From Muribaculaceae bacterium (lineage in GTDB: Bacteria; Bacteroidota; Bacteroidia; Bacteroidales; Muribaculaceae), in the NCBI GenBank assembly GCA_029060725.1, contig JAIDTL010000056.1, positions 1 through 32,462 of the forward strand: a stretch of DNA of 32,462 nt, in the 5' to 3' direction. This document shows positions 1 through 8,374 of this stretch, piece by piece (position 1 is the first letter of the stretch; each line of letters starts with the position of its first letter). The translations under genes were made by a program, and so were the position numbers. The notes under the pieces are model-generated. The model was given only the letters and a program-made list of their open reading frames with translations, was not told the DNA's origin and did not search any database.

Positions 1-425
1 AGTTTGTCCATGTCGGCGGCTTCCTTGAAGTATCCGTTTGATGAAAAGCACTTCATAAGTGCGAAGTTGGACTCTGCTAAAAGTGAAGCGTCTCCGAGTG
101 TTTCTGAAAGATTACGCATGACTGATGCGTAATGATAGGCGGAATCGGACTGATAGAAGATGTATTCCGAGAAGATATCCTTCGCAAGCCGATAGCTGGC
201 CATCATGGACCGACTCTCAGCCAGCGCGTCTTTCAGCGACCTGATGCGCGCTTCCTTCGCCGCGGTGTATTCAGACTGCCGGGTAATCTCTCCGATAAGC
301 TCGGTCATGACTGTATTGAAATCCATGCCATTACCTACTACTGCTCCGGCAGACAACGTCAGCATCAACAGGATGAGGAAGATGCAGCGTGGAAATGAAT
401 CATTGGCTTTTGCAATTTCATTCAT
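1..425 (-). CDS. DUF6377-type regulator, N-terminal part (cut by window edge)
   Basis: The frame is open from an ATG at 425 down to the left edge, about 141 codons. The product begins with a short charged stretch and a hydrophobic segment (residues about 14-31) that could be a signal peptide or membrane anchor. It continues with a helical region containing EYTAAKEARIRSLK and YQSDSAYHYASVM. That pattern matches what I know of the N-terminus of Bacteroidetes DUF6377 proteins: a periplasmic TPR-like sensor region followed, in the full protein, by a membrane segment and a LuxR-type or other DNA-binding end. Full members are roughly 500-550 aa, so about three quarters is missing here. It starts 27 bp after the stop of the ATPase gene upstream on the same strand; I see no -7 element in that gap. 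The family call rests on remembered sequence pattern only. Confidence 0.72.
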   Translation of the reverse strand, partial: MNEIAKANDSFPRCIFLILLMLTLSAGAVVGNGMDFNTVMTELIGEITRQSEYTAAKEARIRSLKDALAESRSMMASYRLAKDIFSEYIFYQSDSAYHYASVMRNLSETLGDASLLAESNFALMKCFSSNGYFKEAADMDK

Positions 426-452
426 GATGACGGAGATTTTTATTAATATACA

Positions 453-2012
453 TCAGGATTCTATCTTCCAAGAATCTATGCGGCGGGATTCGGAGGAGAA
501 GTTGACGCCGATTTTGAAGAGTTGGCGAGAATCCACAGCGAATTTGCGGGCATAGCCCTTTTCCTCTATCTGATGGAGAGCCTGCTCGGGAGAAGAGTCA
601 TATTTAAGTTCGATTATGTAGATGAACTTCGGTGTCTCAATCAGGAGGTCTATACGGCCGTTGGAGGTATGTACCTCGGCGTTTGCGTCGAGACCTATTA
701 GAGTTGCCAGTACATAGAATATGTTGTGAAAATTATTCTCGTTCTCTACCTTCAGGTCGTAGGGTATGCCGGCGAAGTAAGCGTCAAGACTCCTCATCAT
801 TATCTCCGGGTTTCCGGAAGTGATACCCTTCACTATTCCATCCATTATGGTCTTGACCGTTCCTTTTTTCGGTTTTAGATATGCACTGAGCAAATCTTTG
901 AAGAGACCTTTTCTTACCTCCTCGTTAGGAATTTTCAGACGTACAGCGTTCTCTTCCATATCGTAGTCAGCGATAGTAAGATAACCGGCTTGATATAGAA
1001 GGGCTGTAGGATCGGCATTGAGAAGGTCAAGTCCGGCAAGGTCATCGAGATCCCAATCTGCGTTAAGTGTCTGCTCGATGTCTATATCGGCGTCACGCAG
1101 TGTCTCAGCTACAATTGTAGCCGTGCCGGTAGCGTTCCAGTAGTTTCCTATCCTTCCTTTCTGCAGGCAATTTAGCACTGACCATGGATTGTAGATATCA
1201 CTTCCTGCAGGAGAGAAACGATAACCATCATAATTCTTCTTCAGCCTTGCGCAAACCTTGTCGTAAGAAACATTGTATTCCCGAGAAAGTCGGTTGATTC
1301 CCTCTTTAAAAATGCTAAGAAGTTCCACCTCTGTGATACCGCAGACATCTGCAAATTCATCGTCAAAGGATATATCATTGATGTTGTTGAGGTCAGAGAA
1401 TACACTGAGTTTGCTGAACCTGCTGACACCTGTCAGGAAGACCAGCTTAATATGCTCCGCCGAACTCTTGAAATTGGAGTAAATGCTCGCAAGCTTCTTA
1501 CGGTAGTGCTCGAAATTCTCATCATTGTTGAGGTTACCAACAAGAGGTTTGTCGTATTCATCAACAAGAATTACGACTTGCTGTCCAGTCTTCTCATGTG
1601 CATTCTTGATAATGGTCTTGAACCTCTGCGAGTATGTATCCATTATTTCAGTGACACCATATTTCTTTTCCCAGTCAACGAAAACCGTTTCGAGTACATC
1701 ATCCAATATTCCCTGTTCACTGAATTTATCAGTGTTAAGGTCAAGATGAAGCACCGGATATTGCTGCCAGTCCCAGTCGGTGGAGTCGATATAGAGACCT
1801 TTGAAGAGCTCACGCTCCCCCTCGAAGAAATACCTGAGGGTCGAGAGGAAAAGGCTTTTGCCAAAGCGGCGAGGACGCGCCAGGAAGTAGTATTTCGTTT
1901 TGCTTCTGACAATTTTCTCGACGAAAGCAGTCTTATCAACGTAGAAAGCATCATCCTTACGGAGGGTCTTGAAATCCTGCTGGCCAATGGCATATCTGTC
2001 CTTATCTTCCAT
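453..2012 (-). CDS. AAA-ATPase-like protein with C-terminal PD-(D/E)XK nuclease-like domain
   Basis: A 519-aa protein of the common Bacteroidetes family pairing an AAA-ATPase-like domain (PF09820) with a PD-(D/E)XK domain (PDDEXK_9, PF08011). Visible marks are the family-typical start (IGQQDFKTLRKDDAFYVDKT), a Walker A-like ARPRRFGKS at residues 45-53, a Walker B VILVDEYDKPL near residue 150, and a C-terminal nuclease core where NGRIDLLIE is followed by YIIELKY, the D and E-x-K residues of the fold. Length is normal for the family. Such genes are abundant and often multicopy in gut Bacteroidetes; their role is unproven, with mobile-element or defence links proposed. It is a single gene with its own promoter (2030-2061) and a short predicted leader of about 10 nt. 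The start is the ATG just below that promoter. Confidence 0.9.
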   Translation of the reverse strand: MEDKDRYAIGQQDFKTLRKDDAFYVDKTAFVEKIVRSKTKYYFLARPRRFGKSLFLSTLRYFFEGERELFKGLYIDSTDWDWQQYPVLHLDLNTDKFSEQGILDDVLETVFVDWEKKYGVTEIMDTYSQRFKTIIKNAHEKTGQQVVILVDEYDKPLVGNLNNDENFEHYRKKLASIYSNFKSSAEHIKLVFLTGVSRFSKLSVFSDLNNINDISFDDEFADVCGITEVELLSIFKEGINRLSREYNVSYDKVCARLKKNYDGYRFSPAGSDIYNPWSVLNCLQKGRIGNYWNATGTATIVAETLRDADIDIEQTLNADWDLDDLAGLDLLNADPTALLYQAGYLTIADYDMEENAVRLKIPNEEVRKGLFKDLLSAYLKPKKGTVKTIMDGIVKGITSGNPEIMMRSLDAYFAGIPYDLKVENENNFHNIFYVLATLIGLDANAEVHTSNGRIDLLIETPKFIYIIELKYDSSPEQALHQIEEKGYARKFAVDSRQLFKIGVNFSSESRRIDSWKIES

Positions 2013-2029
2013 AAATCTCTATTTTCTTG

Positions 2030-2061
2030 CAAATTTAATGCATTTGGGGCATCTTTGCAAA
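2030..2061 (-). promoter_or_regulatory. Bacteroidetes-type promoter of the AAA-ATPase/PD-(D/E)XK gene
   Basis: On the minus strand TTTG (2058-2061), a 20-nt spacer and TAAATTTG (2030-2037) match the sigma-ABfr consensus TTTG/N19-21/TAnnTTTG exactly. The start codon at 2012 lies shortly downstream. Confidence 0.75.
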
Positions 2062-2786
2062 TTAATCTTGGGAAAACGAATGGAGGTTGTGGAGTTTTTG
2101 AGTTGGAAGGTTGTGGAGTTGGGGTGGAATCCCTTATCGCCATAAATTAATTTAGAATTTTGAATTATTGCTGATTGAGTTATTATTTTGGTGGAGAACA
2201 CGCAGAGGGCGCAGGGGGTGGTGGGAGCGCAGTAAGTATTTTTGCCTACTTGAACTTAAATGTTAGGCTCAGAGCTTATCAAAGCGCAGGAACTGGCAGA
2301 TTTTCACAGAATTAATCTCTAATGCTATCTTTTATGCCTGATAGCATAAATTGGAGTTTAGGCTTTGGGGTTCGAGTGGCACAGAGCTTTTCAGCACAGA
2401 ATCATTTGATTAGGTAGATAAAATATAAATCTTCTACTAATTTGAGGAAGAACCATATTTCTTTCTCAGAGTGGCTTAAAATTGTTGATCTGATTAAAAC
2501 ACCGGTTAAACTCCAGTTAATTTTACAAACGTATAAAACTATCAATCATATACATAGCAACTTAGCACGGTTAAAAACCGCCTTATAAATCATTTTTTAA
2601 CATTTAACCCATAGATTATTTTTAAACTCAATTTTCCCATCAATACGTAACGAGGATATAAGATTTTTTATTTTTGCTTTTTTCTTGCAAAATTAGCAAC
2701 TGAAGTTGTTTCGACTTCACTATTTTTGATAATTGCAAACATCCCGTCGACCACACGCATGTAGCTCCCGGTATATGGAAAGGATA
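2062..2786. other. Intergenic stretch without a recognised gene
   Basis: About 725 bp of mostly AT-rich sequence between the AAA-ATPase-like gene and the broken AAA/DUF4143 gene. I see no convincing reading frame, RNA gene or mobile-element end. The only structure I could pick out is the small inverted repeat at 2322-2347. It may be decayed sequence. Confidence 0.5.
2322..2347. repeat. Short inverted repeat
   Basis: Perfect 8-bp arms ATGCTATC (2322-2329) and GATAGCAT (2340-2347) around a 10-nt centre. It is isolated in the intergenic stretch, with no adjoining T-run and no gene start nearby, so no role can be assigned. Confidence 0.4.
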
Positions 2787-3983
2787 TCAATAGAGGAAGC
2801 CGAAAAGCCAGAGGGGTATTTTGTTGCCGAAGCCGTATTCGATGTCATCGGCTACAACAAAACTGTCGGGTATGTTTCGGATTTGAGCGAAACCTTTCCC
2901 TTTTCCTCCAACCTCGAAAAGATAACGACCGTCTACTATGAAATCACCATCTTTTGCAAACCCTACAGAATGATCCACACTGAGTAAAGATGCGAATGTA
3001 CTCTCGCGGGCAGCCCCTATCTGTGGTGCATCCAGGGCATACATTAGAGATGAGTTATTCAAGAGAATTTTCTGAGGTTTTGCAAGGCTTTTGGGGCTCT
3101 TTGCCGACAAGAAAAGCTGTCGAATGAGACCGGCACGATCCAACAAATCGAACAGGCGTATCAATTGACTCCGGCTCGTTCCCATCACGCCAGATAGAGA
3201 TGTCATATTGGGGATGTATGGCAACGAACTTGCGATGATTGCTAAAAGACGTTTGGCCTTGAGCAGTGTTTCATAATCAATCTTTTTTTCTACCATCGGA
3301 ATATCGGATTCTATCACTGAACTTACCGAATTGCCAAGCCGTCCATAGTAATCCGTTGCCGTCATAGTCTTGAAGTATGGGTAATATCCTTTCTTCATAT
3401 ACTCATGGAAACTAGCTGGCATATCTATATTTGCACAGAGTCCGGGTACTATTTTCTCATGATTATAGAGTATTTACGTAAATGATATGGGAGGGGCAAC
3501 TTCTGTTTTCCTTTCAAGAAGAAGGAATTCCCGAAAAGAAAGCCCGGGTAGATTATACATCGCGACCCGACGCGAGAGATCGCCGATTGAATGGTCGATT
3601 ACAAGGAGTGAGGATCCGGTAAATACCACATGCAGTTCAGGATAAGAGTCGTAGATATTCTTTATCTGGCGTTCCCATCCCGGTAGACGATGTACCTCAT
3701 CCAAATATAAATTGATGACACCTCGGGAAGCCATTTCCTCCGCAAGATCAAGGAGAGTATGATTGGCAAACCACATGTTATCAAGCGAGGCATAAAAGGA
3801 TTTTTCTCCTTTGGGATCGGTTGTCTTTATTCGTTGAAGCATCATGGTGGTCTTTCCGACACCACGTTGTCCCTTGATTCCAATTAACGGCTGAGACCAG
3901 TCAATCTTACCGTATAGATAACGATAAAAATCAGTATCAGTATGGGCAAGAAGCCTCTTATATATTCGCTCAAGCAATTCCAT
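2787..3983 (-). pseudogene. AAA ATPase (AAA_14/DUF4143) interrupted by one in-frame stop
   Basis: One reading frame of 399 codons broken only by a TAA at 3476-3474. Before it are 169 codons with Walker A GQRGVGKT (residues 38-45), Walker B INLYLDEVHRL near residue 93 and the sensor-like VVFTGSSLL. After it the same frame continues for 17 codons (ILYNHEKIVPGLCANID) and then the DUF4143 part, ending in the family-typical GGKGKGFAQIRNIPDSFVVADD segment and a TGA. No frameshift is needed, so this is a single nonsense change in an otherwise intact gene of normal length (about 400 aa). The N-terminal fragment could still be made from its promoter at 4011-4042, and the second half has an ATG at 3422. 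Members of this family are ATPases of unclear role, common and multicopy in Bacteroidetes. A sequencing error is the main alternative. Confidence 0.85.
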
Positions 3984-4010
3984 AATCTACGATATTTTAG
4001 AAAGATACCG

Positions 4011-4042
4011 CAAAGATAATAAAAAAGATTGTTCTCTGCAAG
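4011..4042 (-). promoter_or_regulatory. Promoter of the broken AAA/DUF4143 gene
   Basis: The minus strand reads CTTG (4039-4042), 20 nt, then TATCTTTG (4011-4018), a good TAnnTTTG -7 element with a one-mismatch -33. A TTGTTCTCT half-site (4029-4037) lies between the two elements. Confidence 0.6.
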
Positions 4043-4057
4043 TAACAATTTATAAAA

Positions 4058-4106
4058 TTGTTCTCTACTCGGAACAAAATTCAAAATTGTTCCGAACAGA
4101 GAACAA
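4058..4106. repeat. 49-bp nested dyad: operator array or terminator hairpin
   Basis: Two inverted repeats share the same centre at 4082. The outer pair is TTGTTCTCT (4058-4066) with AGAGAACAA (4098-4106). The inner pair is CGGAACAA (4070-4077) with TTGTTCCG (4087-4094). Together they form arms of 20 bp with two mismatches around a 9-nt centre. A further direct copy of TTGTTCTCT is at 4029-4037, inside the promoter of the next gene, which favours a protein-binding array. On the minus strand the hairpin is followed by TTTTATAAATTG and sits 75 bp after the stop of the TerB-like gene, so it could also end that transcript. Confidence 0.6.
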
Positions 4107-4181
4107 AAAGTTTCAACCAAATGACTCTTCATTTGCATTACGGCACATATAAAAATGGGATGACGCTAATAAGGACCAATG

Positions 4182-4844
4182 TTATCTATAAGCACTTACC
4201 AGCTGGCGGAGCTTAAGTTTATCGTATCCCATATCGGCTGCGATATTATCAAGGAGGAAACTTGCATCATCGCTTGATGAGTTGGCGGCAAGATCATGGC
4301 AAGTAAGGAGGAGGAATTCCTTTGCCTTTCGCGATTTTATCGAAACTACTGTGTCTATCATCATATCAGAATCAGAATTTCTCGCAAGCATACTTGAAAT
4401 ATATGCCTCATTAAACGGAATTCCAAAGAAAGTCGCTGCTTGAGAAGAAATAAAGGTCATAGCCTCCTGTGGCATCTTATTCGCATATCCTCCGAACAAT
4501 GCCACCATACACATAGCCGTTTCCCTTTGCTCAAGTGTCATCTGAGACTGAATTTCTCCGATGGTTTCCGGTTCCTTGTTTTCTTGTGATTTTTCCTGAG
4601 CAACTACAGTTTTGGGAGATTCCTTTATTTCTGGGGCATTCCTTACTGGAGTTGGAGTCGGCGACTCTATAATTTTAGGCTTTGAAGATGTTTCTTCCTT
4701 TTCCTCCTTATTGTTAGCTCTGTATAACAGGTATATTCCCAACGCCATCCAGAAACATGGACCAAAGACACTATTTCCCTTCAGAACGGCACCAAAGAAT
4801 GCAAAGAATCCAATAAATAATATTATACCACCCAAAGTTTTCAT
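4182..4844 (-). CDS. Membrane-anchored protein with TerB-like C-terminal domain
   Basis: A 220-aa protein. Two hydrophobic segments at residues about 4-22 and 26-43 make a short N-terminal hairpin. A charged, proline-rich linker (residues about 45-100, with SPTPTPV and many K/E) follows. The C-terminal helical domain (about 103-220) includes AMCMVALFGGYANKMPQEAMTFI and, near the end, LLLTCHDLAANSSSDDASFLLDNIAADMG, which resembles the second half of TerB-like domains. The TerB comparison is pattern-based and weak. Its ATG overlaps the stop of the 66-aa gene by 4 bp (ATGA), implying translational coupling. It is the last gene of the helicase unit, so it probably works at the inner membrane with the 66-aa partner. 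Tellurite resistance should not be assumed, because TerB-like domains are widespread in stress and phage-related contexts. Confidence 0.65.
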   Translation of the reverse strand: MKTLGGIILFIGFFAFFGAVLKGNSVFGPCFWMALGIYLLYRANNKEEKEETSSKPKIIESPTPTPVRNAPEIKESPKTVVAQEKSQENKEPETIGEIQSQMTLEQRETAMCMVALFGGYANKMPQEAMTFISSQAATFFGIPFNEAYISSMLARNSDSDMMIDTVVSIKSRKAKEFLLLTCHDLAANSSSDDASFLLDNIAADMGYDKLKLRQLVSAYR

Positions 4845-5041
4845 AGATTCTCGTTGTTGGAGTTATCATCTGGAGTGTCTTTTTCGATTTTCTTGGAACA
4901 TGCCACAGCAATGATTCCAACGAAGAGATTGATGAGCGACAGACCGAAAGCCCATCCAAAACCAATTTTACGAGTTCTACCCCAGCAGCCAACGGCATAA
5001 GCCAGAGATACAGCAATGATTAAAAAGAATATACGTTCCAT
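4841..5041 (-). CDS. Small membrane protein, 66 aa, function unknown
   Basis: Two hydrophobic segments (residues about 4-20 and 28-48) separated by a basic turn (GRTRKIGFG), then a hydrophilic tail rich in K, D and N (KKIEKDTPDDNSNNENL). A topology of two inner-membrane helices fits. It starts 73 bp after the helicase stop and overlaps the TerB-like gene by 4 bp, with no promoter seen in between, so it is very likely expressed with both. I do not recognise a family. The tight coupling to a second membrane protein suggests the two form a complex. Confidence 0.7.
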   Translation of the reverse strand: MERIFFLIIAVSLAYAVGCWGRTRKIGFGWAFGLSLINLFVGIIAVACSKKIEKDTPDDNSNNENL

Positions 5042-5114
5042 ATAATAAGATTTTTAGTATTGTTTGTCTCTATATGATTATATGTTGTCAAAGGTTAACA
5101 GCGATAATAGAAAT

Positions 5115-7166
5115 TTATGCGATTTTCTTGAAAATAATTTGTTTAAACCTCTTTATTTCGGATGAGTTCAACTGATATTCCGATAGTTTAGTAATAAAAT
5201 CGAAGTCTGAGACTGACCTGTCGTCAAAACATTTTACAAGTTCCGGTATTTCCTCTTCTTCATCAGAGATCCTCACTTCATTACGCAACATTTCATTTCT
5301 AAGGAGGACATAAGCTTGCAAGCAGGTTGGGCATTGTTTAAGGAGTGTTCTACAAAGCTCAGCATTGGGATTTTCAAGTTTGTCATTTACTTTAGCCTCG
5401 AAGAGAAGTAGTTTCTTGTCAATAGCCTTCTTATCCATCTCATCATTCGAGAGTGTTATTATTTTGAATAGAATGTCTGATGCCTCCGCATAATTTCCTA
5501 ATTCATAGTATGCCCGAGCCTTAACGAACATAGCTTCCAGACATATACGTCTTGCAAGTACCAAGTCAGCGTATCCGATCGCCTCGTCGTATCTTTCGCC
5601 ATAAAGACAGATGACACTGTTCAGGAAATTAGCCGTCATGTGGCAGTCAGGGATAAGAGGTTCGTTTCGGGTCTTTCCTATCAGATGTTTATCATCTAAC
5701 ATTACATCAAACATCTGTTTTGCCAGCAAAGCGGCATTCCTAAAATCATGATTCCTGATTTTAGCGCATGTGATTTTCAACAATGCGCTTATGGCTTTGG
5801 CATAGTCATTCTTTGCAATGTGTTGATATACTTCGTGTCCCGTCTCTATCTCATCTTCAATCATAGCCACGTTATTGAAGGAGTTAGAAAACGCCTTTAT
5901 CTCAGGATTAACAGACACGTAATGTCTTTTCATAGGGGTACTAAGAGTAAGACCCTCGAGTGATCTCATCCTGCTTATAGCCACATACGTCTGGCCTGGA
6001 GCGAACATACCTGAAGAAAGATCCAGGTGCATACGGTCGAAAGTCATACCCTGTGAGCGATGGATGGTAATCGCCCACGCAAGTTTGAGAGGGAACTGTG
6101 TATAAGTTCCTACTGACGAAGATTCGATCTTGCGAGTCACCTTGCAATAGGAGCGTTTGTAGCTGATCCACATAGAGCGTTCTACAGTCACTTCCTTTTC
6201 ATTCTCCAACTTTACCACGATGGCATCATCCTCCAGTTTCACAACTTTTCCAATTGTACCATTGGTACAATTCGTTTTGTAATCATTCCGAACGAATATA
6301 ACCTGTGCACCAACTTTAAGTTTAAGGATCTTTGGAGCCGGAGAATCCTTCTCGTTGAAATCCTCACATATTATACCCTCGTATATACGTTCCTCATCTT
6401 TTATCTCTTCAAGCTTCGCTTGATTGATGTTATCAGCTTTCCTGTTATTTCCGGTCAGAATTACAGAGTAGTCTCCAACATCTTTTCCGGAAGCTACATG
6501 ACTATTAAGAACTTCAAGGTCCTCAATCGAGAGCTCACCTATCCTCATCCTATTGAGTATATCTACAAATTCCGCGTCATTCTGTCGGTACACCTTCTGA
6601 AACTCTATCAAAGGAAGGTTGATACGTTTTATCACATTAGCTTTATAGAAGAAAGGTATACCGGAGCCATAGATATTCTCAAGCATTTCAGCGTCTACTG
6701 AGCCTCTTCTCACCACCGGAGGAAGCTGATACAGATCACCGACAAATATCACCTGCTTACCTCCAAAAGGAAGATTGTTTTTTAACAATAGGCGCAGGTA
6801 GAGATCCATACCATCTACCATATCACTTCTCACCATAGACACTTCATCAACAATAATAGTGTCTACGTTTCTGAGCAACTCTTGATTATCAAGTGAGATT
6901 CTCATACGCGTATGAGGACCTATTGCTTCCATAGGAAACCCGAAGAAAGAATGCAATGTCTGCCCTCCAGCCTTTAAGGCTGCGCTTCCGGTAGGAGCAA
7001 GCACAAGGAAGTTCTTATCAATTTCTTTCTGAATCCTCTTGATGAATGTGGTCTTACCGGTCCCTGCCTTTCCGGTTATAAACAGACAGCGGTCTGTCTT
7101 TGCCACCAATTCATAGGCTAACTGCTGCTCCTTATTGGCTTTGTCGAGTTGAATTTTATCTGTCAT
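5115..7166 (-). CDS. PIF1/RecD-like SF1 DNA helicase with C-terminal helical (TPR-like) region
   Basis: A 683-aa ATP-dependent DNA helicase of superfamily 1B. Walker A GKAGTGKT is at residues 32-39, motif Ia near 57-72 (LAPTGSAALKAGGQTLHSFF), motif II VDEVSM at 106-111, motif III GDLYQLPP at 143-150 and a VYRQND motif IV region. Motifs V and VI follow in LAWAITIHRSQGMTFD and QTYVAISRMRSLEGLTLS at roughly 365-415. Core lengths match bacterial AAA_30/UvrD_C_2 helicases. The remaining 260 residues are helical, with repeats such as DEAIGYADLVLARR and YYELGNYAEASDILFKI that look like TPR units, possibly for partner binding. It is the first gene of a three-gene unit with the two membrane proteins. 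Its promoter carries the same palindrome as the promoter of the WYL operon. Whether it acts in repair, mobile-element biology or defence is open. Confidence 0.88.
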   Translation of the reverse strand: MTDKIQLDKANKEQQLAYELVAKTDRCLFITGKAGTGKTTFIKRIQKEIDKNFLVLAPTGSAALKAGGQTLHSFFGFPMEAIGPHTRMRISLDNQELLRNVDTIIVDEVSMVRSDMVDGMDLYLRLLLKNNLPFGGKQVIFVGDLYQLPPVVRRGSVDAEMLENIYGSGIPFFYKANVIKRINLPLIEFQKVYRQNDAEFVDILNRMRIGELSIEDLEVLNSHVASGKDVGDYSVILTGNNRKADNINQAKLEEIKDEERIYEGIICEDFNEKDSPAPKILKLKVGAQVIFVRNDYKTNCTNGTIGKVVKLEDDAIVVKLENEKEVTVERSMWISYKRSYCKVTRKIESSSVGTYTQFPLKLAWAITIHRSQGMTFDRMHLDLSSGMFAPGQTYVAISRMRSLEGLTLSTPMKRHYVSVNPEIKAFSNSFNNVAMIEDEIETGHEVYQHIAKNDYAKAISALLKITCAKIRNHDFRNAALLAKQMFDVMLDDKHLIGKTRNEPLIPDCHMTANFLNSVICLYGERYDEAIGYADLVLARRICLEAMFVKARAYYELGNYAEASDILFKIITLSNDEMDKKAIDKKLLLFEAKVNDKLENPNAELCRTLLKQCPTCLQAYVLLRNEMLRNEVRISDEEEEIPELVKCFDDRSVSDFDFITKLSEYQLNSSEIKRFKQIIFKKIA

Positions 7167-7202
7167 ACCTTACAGTGGATACTTGTATTCTGAATCACAC
7201 TG

Positions 7203-7210
7203 CAAAGTTA
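7203..7210 (-). promoter_or_regulatory. -7 element of the helicase promoter
   Basis: TAACTTTG on the minus strand, about 37 bp upstream of the helicase ATG. No good TTTG lies at the -33 position; that place is taken by the palindrome at 7218-7240, as expected for a regulated promoter. Confidence 0.65.
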
Positions 7211-7217
7211 CACCCAT

Positions 7218-7240
7218 ATTGCGAACACTTTGTTCGCAAT
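7218..7240. promoter_or_regulatory. Palindromic operator upstream of the helicase unit
   Basis: Perfect 9-bp arms ATTGCGAAC and GTTCGCAAT around ACTTT. The core TGCGAACACTTTGTTCGCA (7220-7238) differs at two central bases from the palindrome at 11465-11483. Both cores begin 9 nt upstream of an identical TAACTTTG. It overlaps the expected -33 region, so binding should block transcription. The nearby WYL regulator is the obvious candidate ligand (inference). Confidence 0.7.
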
Positions 7241-7298
7241 ATAAGGATCACCAATATTTACTTTAATATCTTTGAAAAATTGTAAGTTTTCAAGATCA

Positions 7299-8363
7299 TC
7301 AAAAATTATGGATATTTTTATACCTATCCACCATTTGAGACAATCTTGAAAAGACTTTTTCCCTAATATGAACAGGTTCTAAAACTAATAATTCCGAACC
7401 ATAAGAACTTAATGCTTGAATAAGTTCGTAGTTTTCCATACATTCAATTTGAAATAACTCTCCTCCATGTAAGTCCTGATAGTTATTTCTTATTATATTG
7501 GCACGCTCATTTCGTATACAACGTTGGGAGTTATGTAGCGGCTTTGTTTTAATATATTCCTTCGAGACATCGGAAACCCAGAATATAATCTTTTCAACAA
7601 CCGCATCTTCATTATAAGTAACACCAATCATGTCTTCAAAGTGCTCGGCAAGATCTTCAGTAGCTTCTCGGTATAAAGCCTTATGATTTTCCTCAAATGA
7701 ATCTATGCGGTCAAGGGCAAATGTCAAAACTTTACCGGTATCACAAGCGGAAGCAATTAAAAACCATCGGTTATTATATTCCTTAAGCAAGTAAGGGGTT
7801 ACCTCAACAGAACGGACTTCACTGCATCCGAATTTATGGTAATGTAATGTGATGACACGCTTTAACCGTATTGCTGTGAATAAGCTTGCTATTAAGGTAG
7901 AGTTTGTAAGAATATTTTTTGAGAATGAGATTATTGACTGATGCGCCTCCAGTCCTAAACGATGCTGTAGGTCATTCAGCCATTCAAAATTTTCCAGACC
8001 CTCAAAGCTACCAAGTGTTTCAAGTGCGGACGATAGAACAGTCTTTTCATCTTCCGACAGTTTCGGTTTGAAGATTGAGAAAGTAGGATCTGCATATCTA
8101 ATACACCGTTTCCGATATGGACGGTCGTTACAATCGGCAGCATCCACCCAGTATTCCTCTATTTCCACATCAAACGGACTATCATACTCCAAATAGTTTA
8201 TATCCTTCTCCACACATCTCTTCGAGACAGGTTCCATCCCATATTCCGGAAGTTTTTCAGCAAGCACATCGGTGATGTCCTGTATTGAATACGAACGATT
8301 CCGACTGGCAAGCATCCTGTCAATCAGAGCATAGCGGGTCATTGCATTTTTAGTCGCTGGCAT
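7299..8363 (-). CDS. WYL-domain transcriptional regulator
   Basis: A 354-aa protein with the usual three-part layout. The N-terminal winged helix (residues about 8-60) has RYALIDRMLASRNRSYSIQDI and SKRCVEKDINYLE. A WYL domain (about 160-235) carries RWFLIASA at 199-206, where the signature reads W-F-L in place of W-Y-L, and FALDRIDSFE. A WCX-like C-terminal domain follows to residue 350. WYL domains sense nucleotides or other ligands, and proteins such as BrxR and CapW are homodimeric repressors of defence operons that bind palindromes at their own promoters. Here the gene is third in the ATPase operon, 11 bp after the 362-aa gene. Matching palindromes stand at the promoter of its own operon and of the next unit. 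Repression of both is the likely role; ligand and sign of control are not visible. Confidence 0.9.
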   Translation of the reverse strand: MPATKNAMTRYALIDRMLASRNRSYSIQDITDVLAEKLPEYGMEPVSKRCVEKDINYLEYDSPFDVEIEEYWVDAADCNDRPYRKRCIRYADPTFSIFKPKLSEDEKTVLSSALETLGSFEGLENFEWLNDLQHRLGLEAHQSIISFSKNILTNSTLIASLFTAIRLKRVITLHYHKFGCSEVRSVEVTPYLLKEYNNRWFLIASACDTGKVLTFALDRIDSFEENHKALYREATEDLAEHFEDMIGVTYNEDAVVEKIIFWVSDVSKEYIKTKPLHNSQRCIRNERANIIRNNYQDLHGGELFQIECMENYELIQALSSYGSELLVLEPVHIREKVFSRLSQMVDRYKNIHNF

Positions 8364-8374
8364 AAGAGATAAAT

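Noticed and set aside
1452..2150. Long open frame on the plus strand opposite the AAA-ATPase-like gene
   Set aside because: It is antisense to a well-supported gene, and its product has no domain features.
4182..4844. Tellurite resistance determinant
   Set aside because: Only a weak TerB-like resemblance is seen, and no TerC, TerD or TerZ genes are nearby.
5115..7166. RecD of a RecBCD or AddAB complex
   Set aside because: No RecB/RecC-like genes adjoin, and motif layout with the C-terminal TPR-like region fits stand-alone PIF1/RecD-like helicases.
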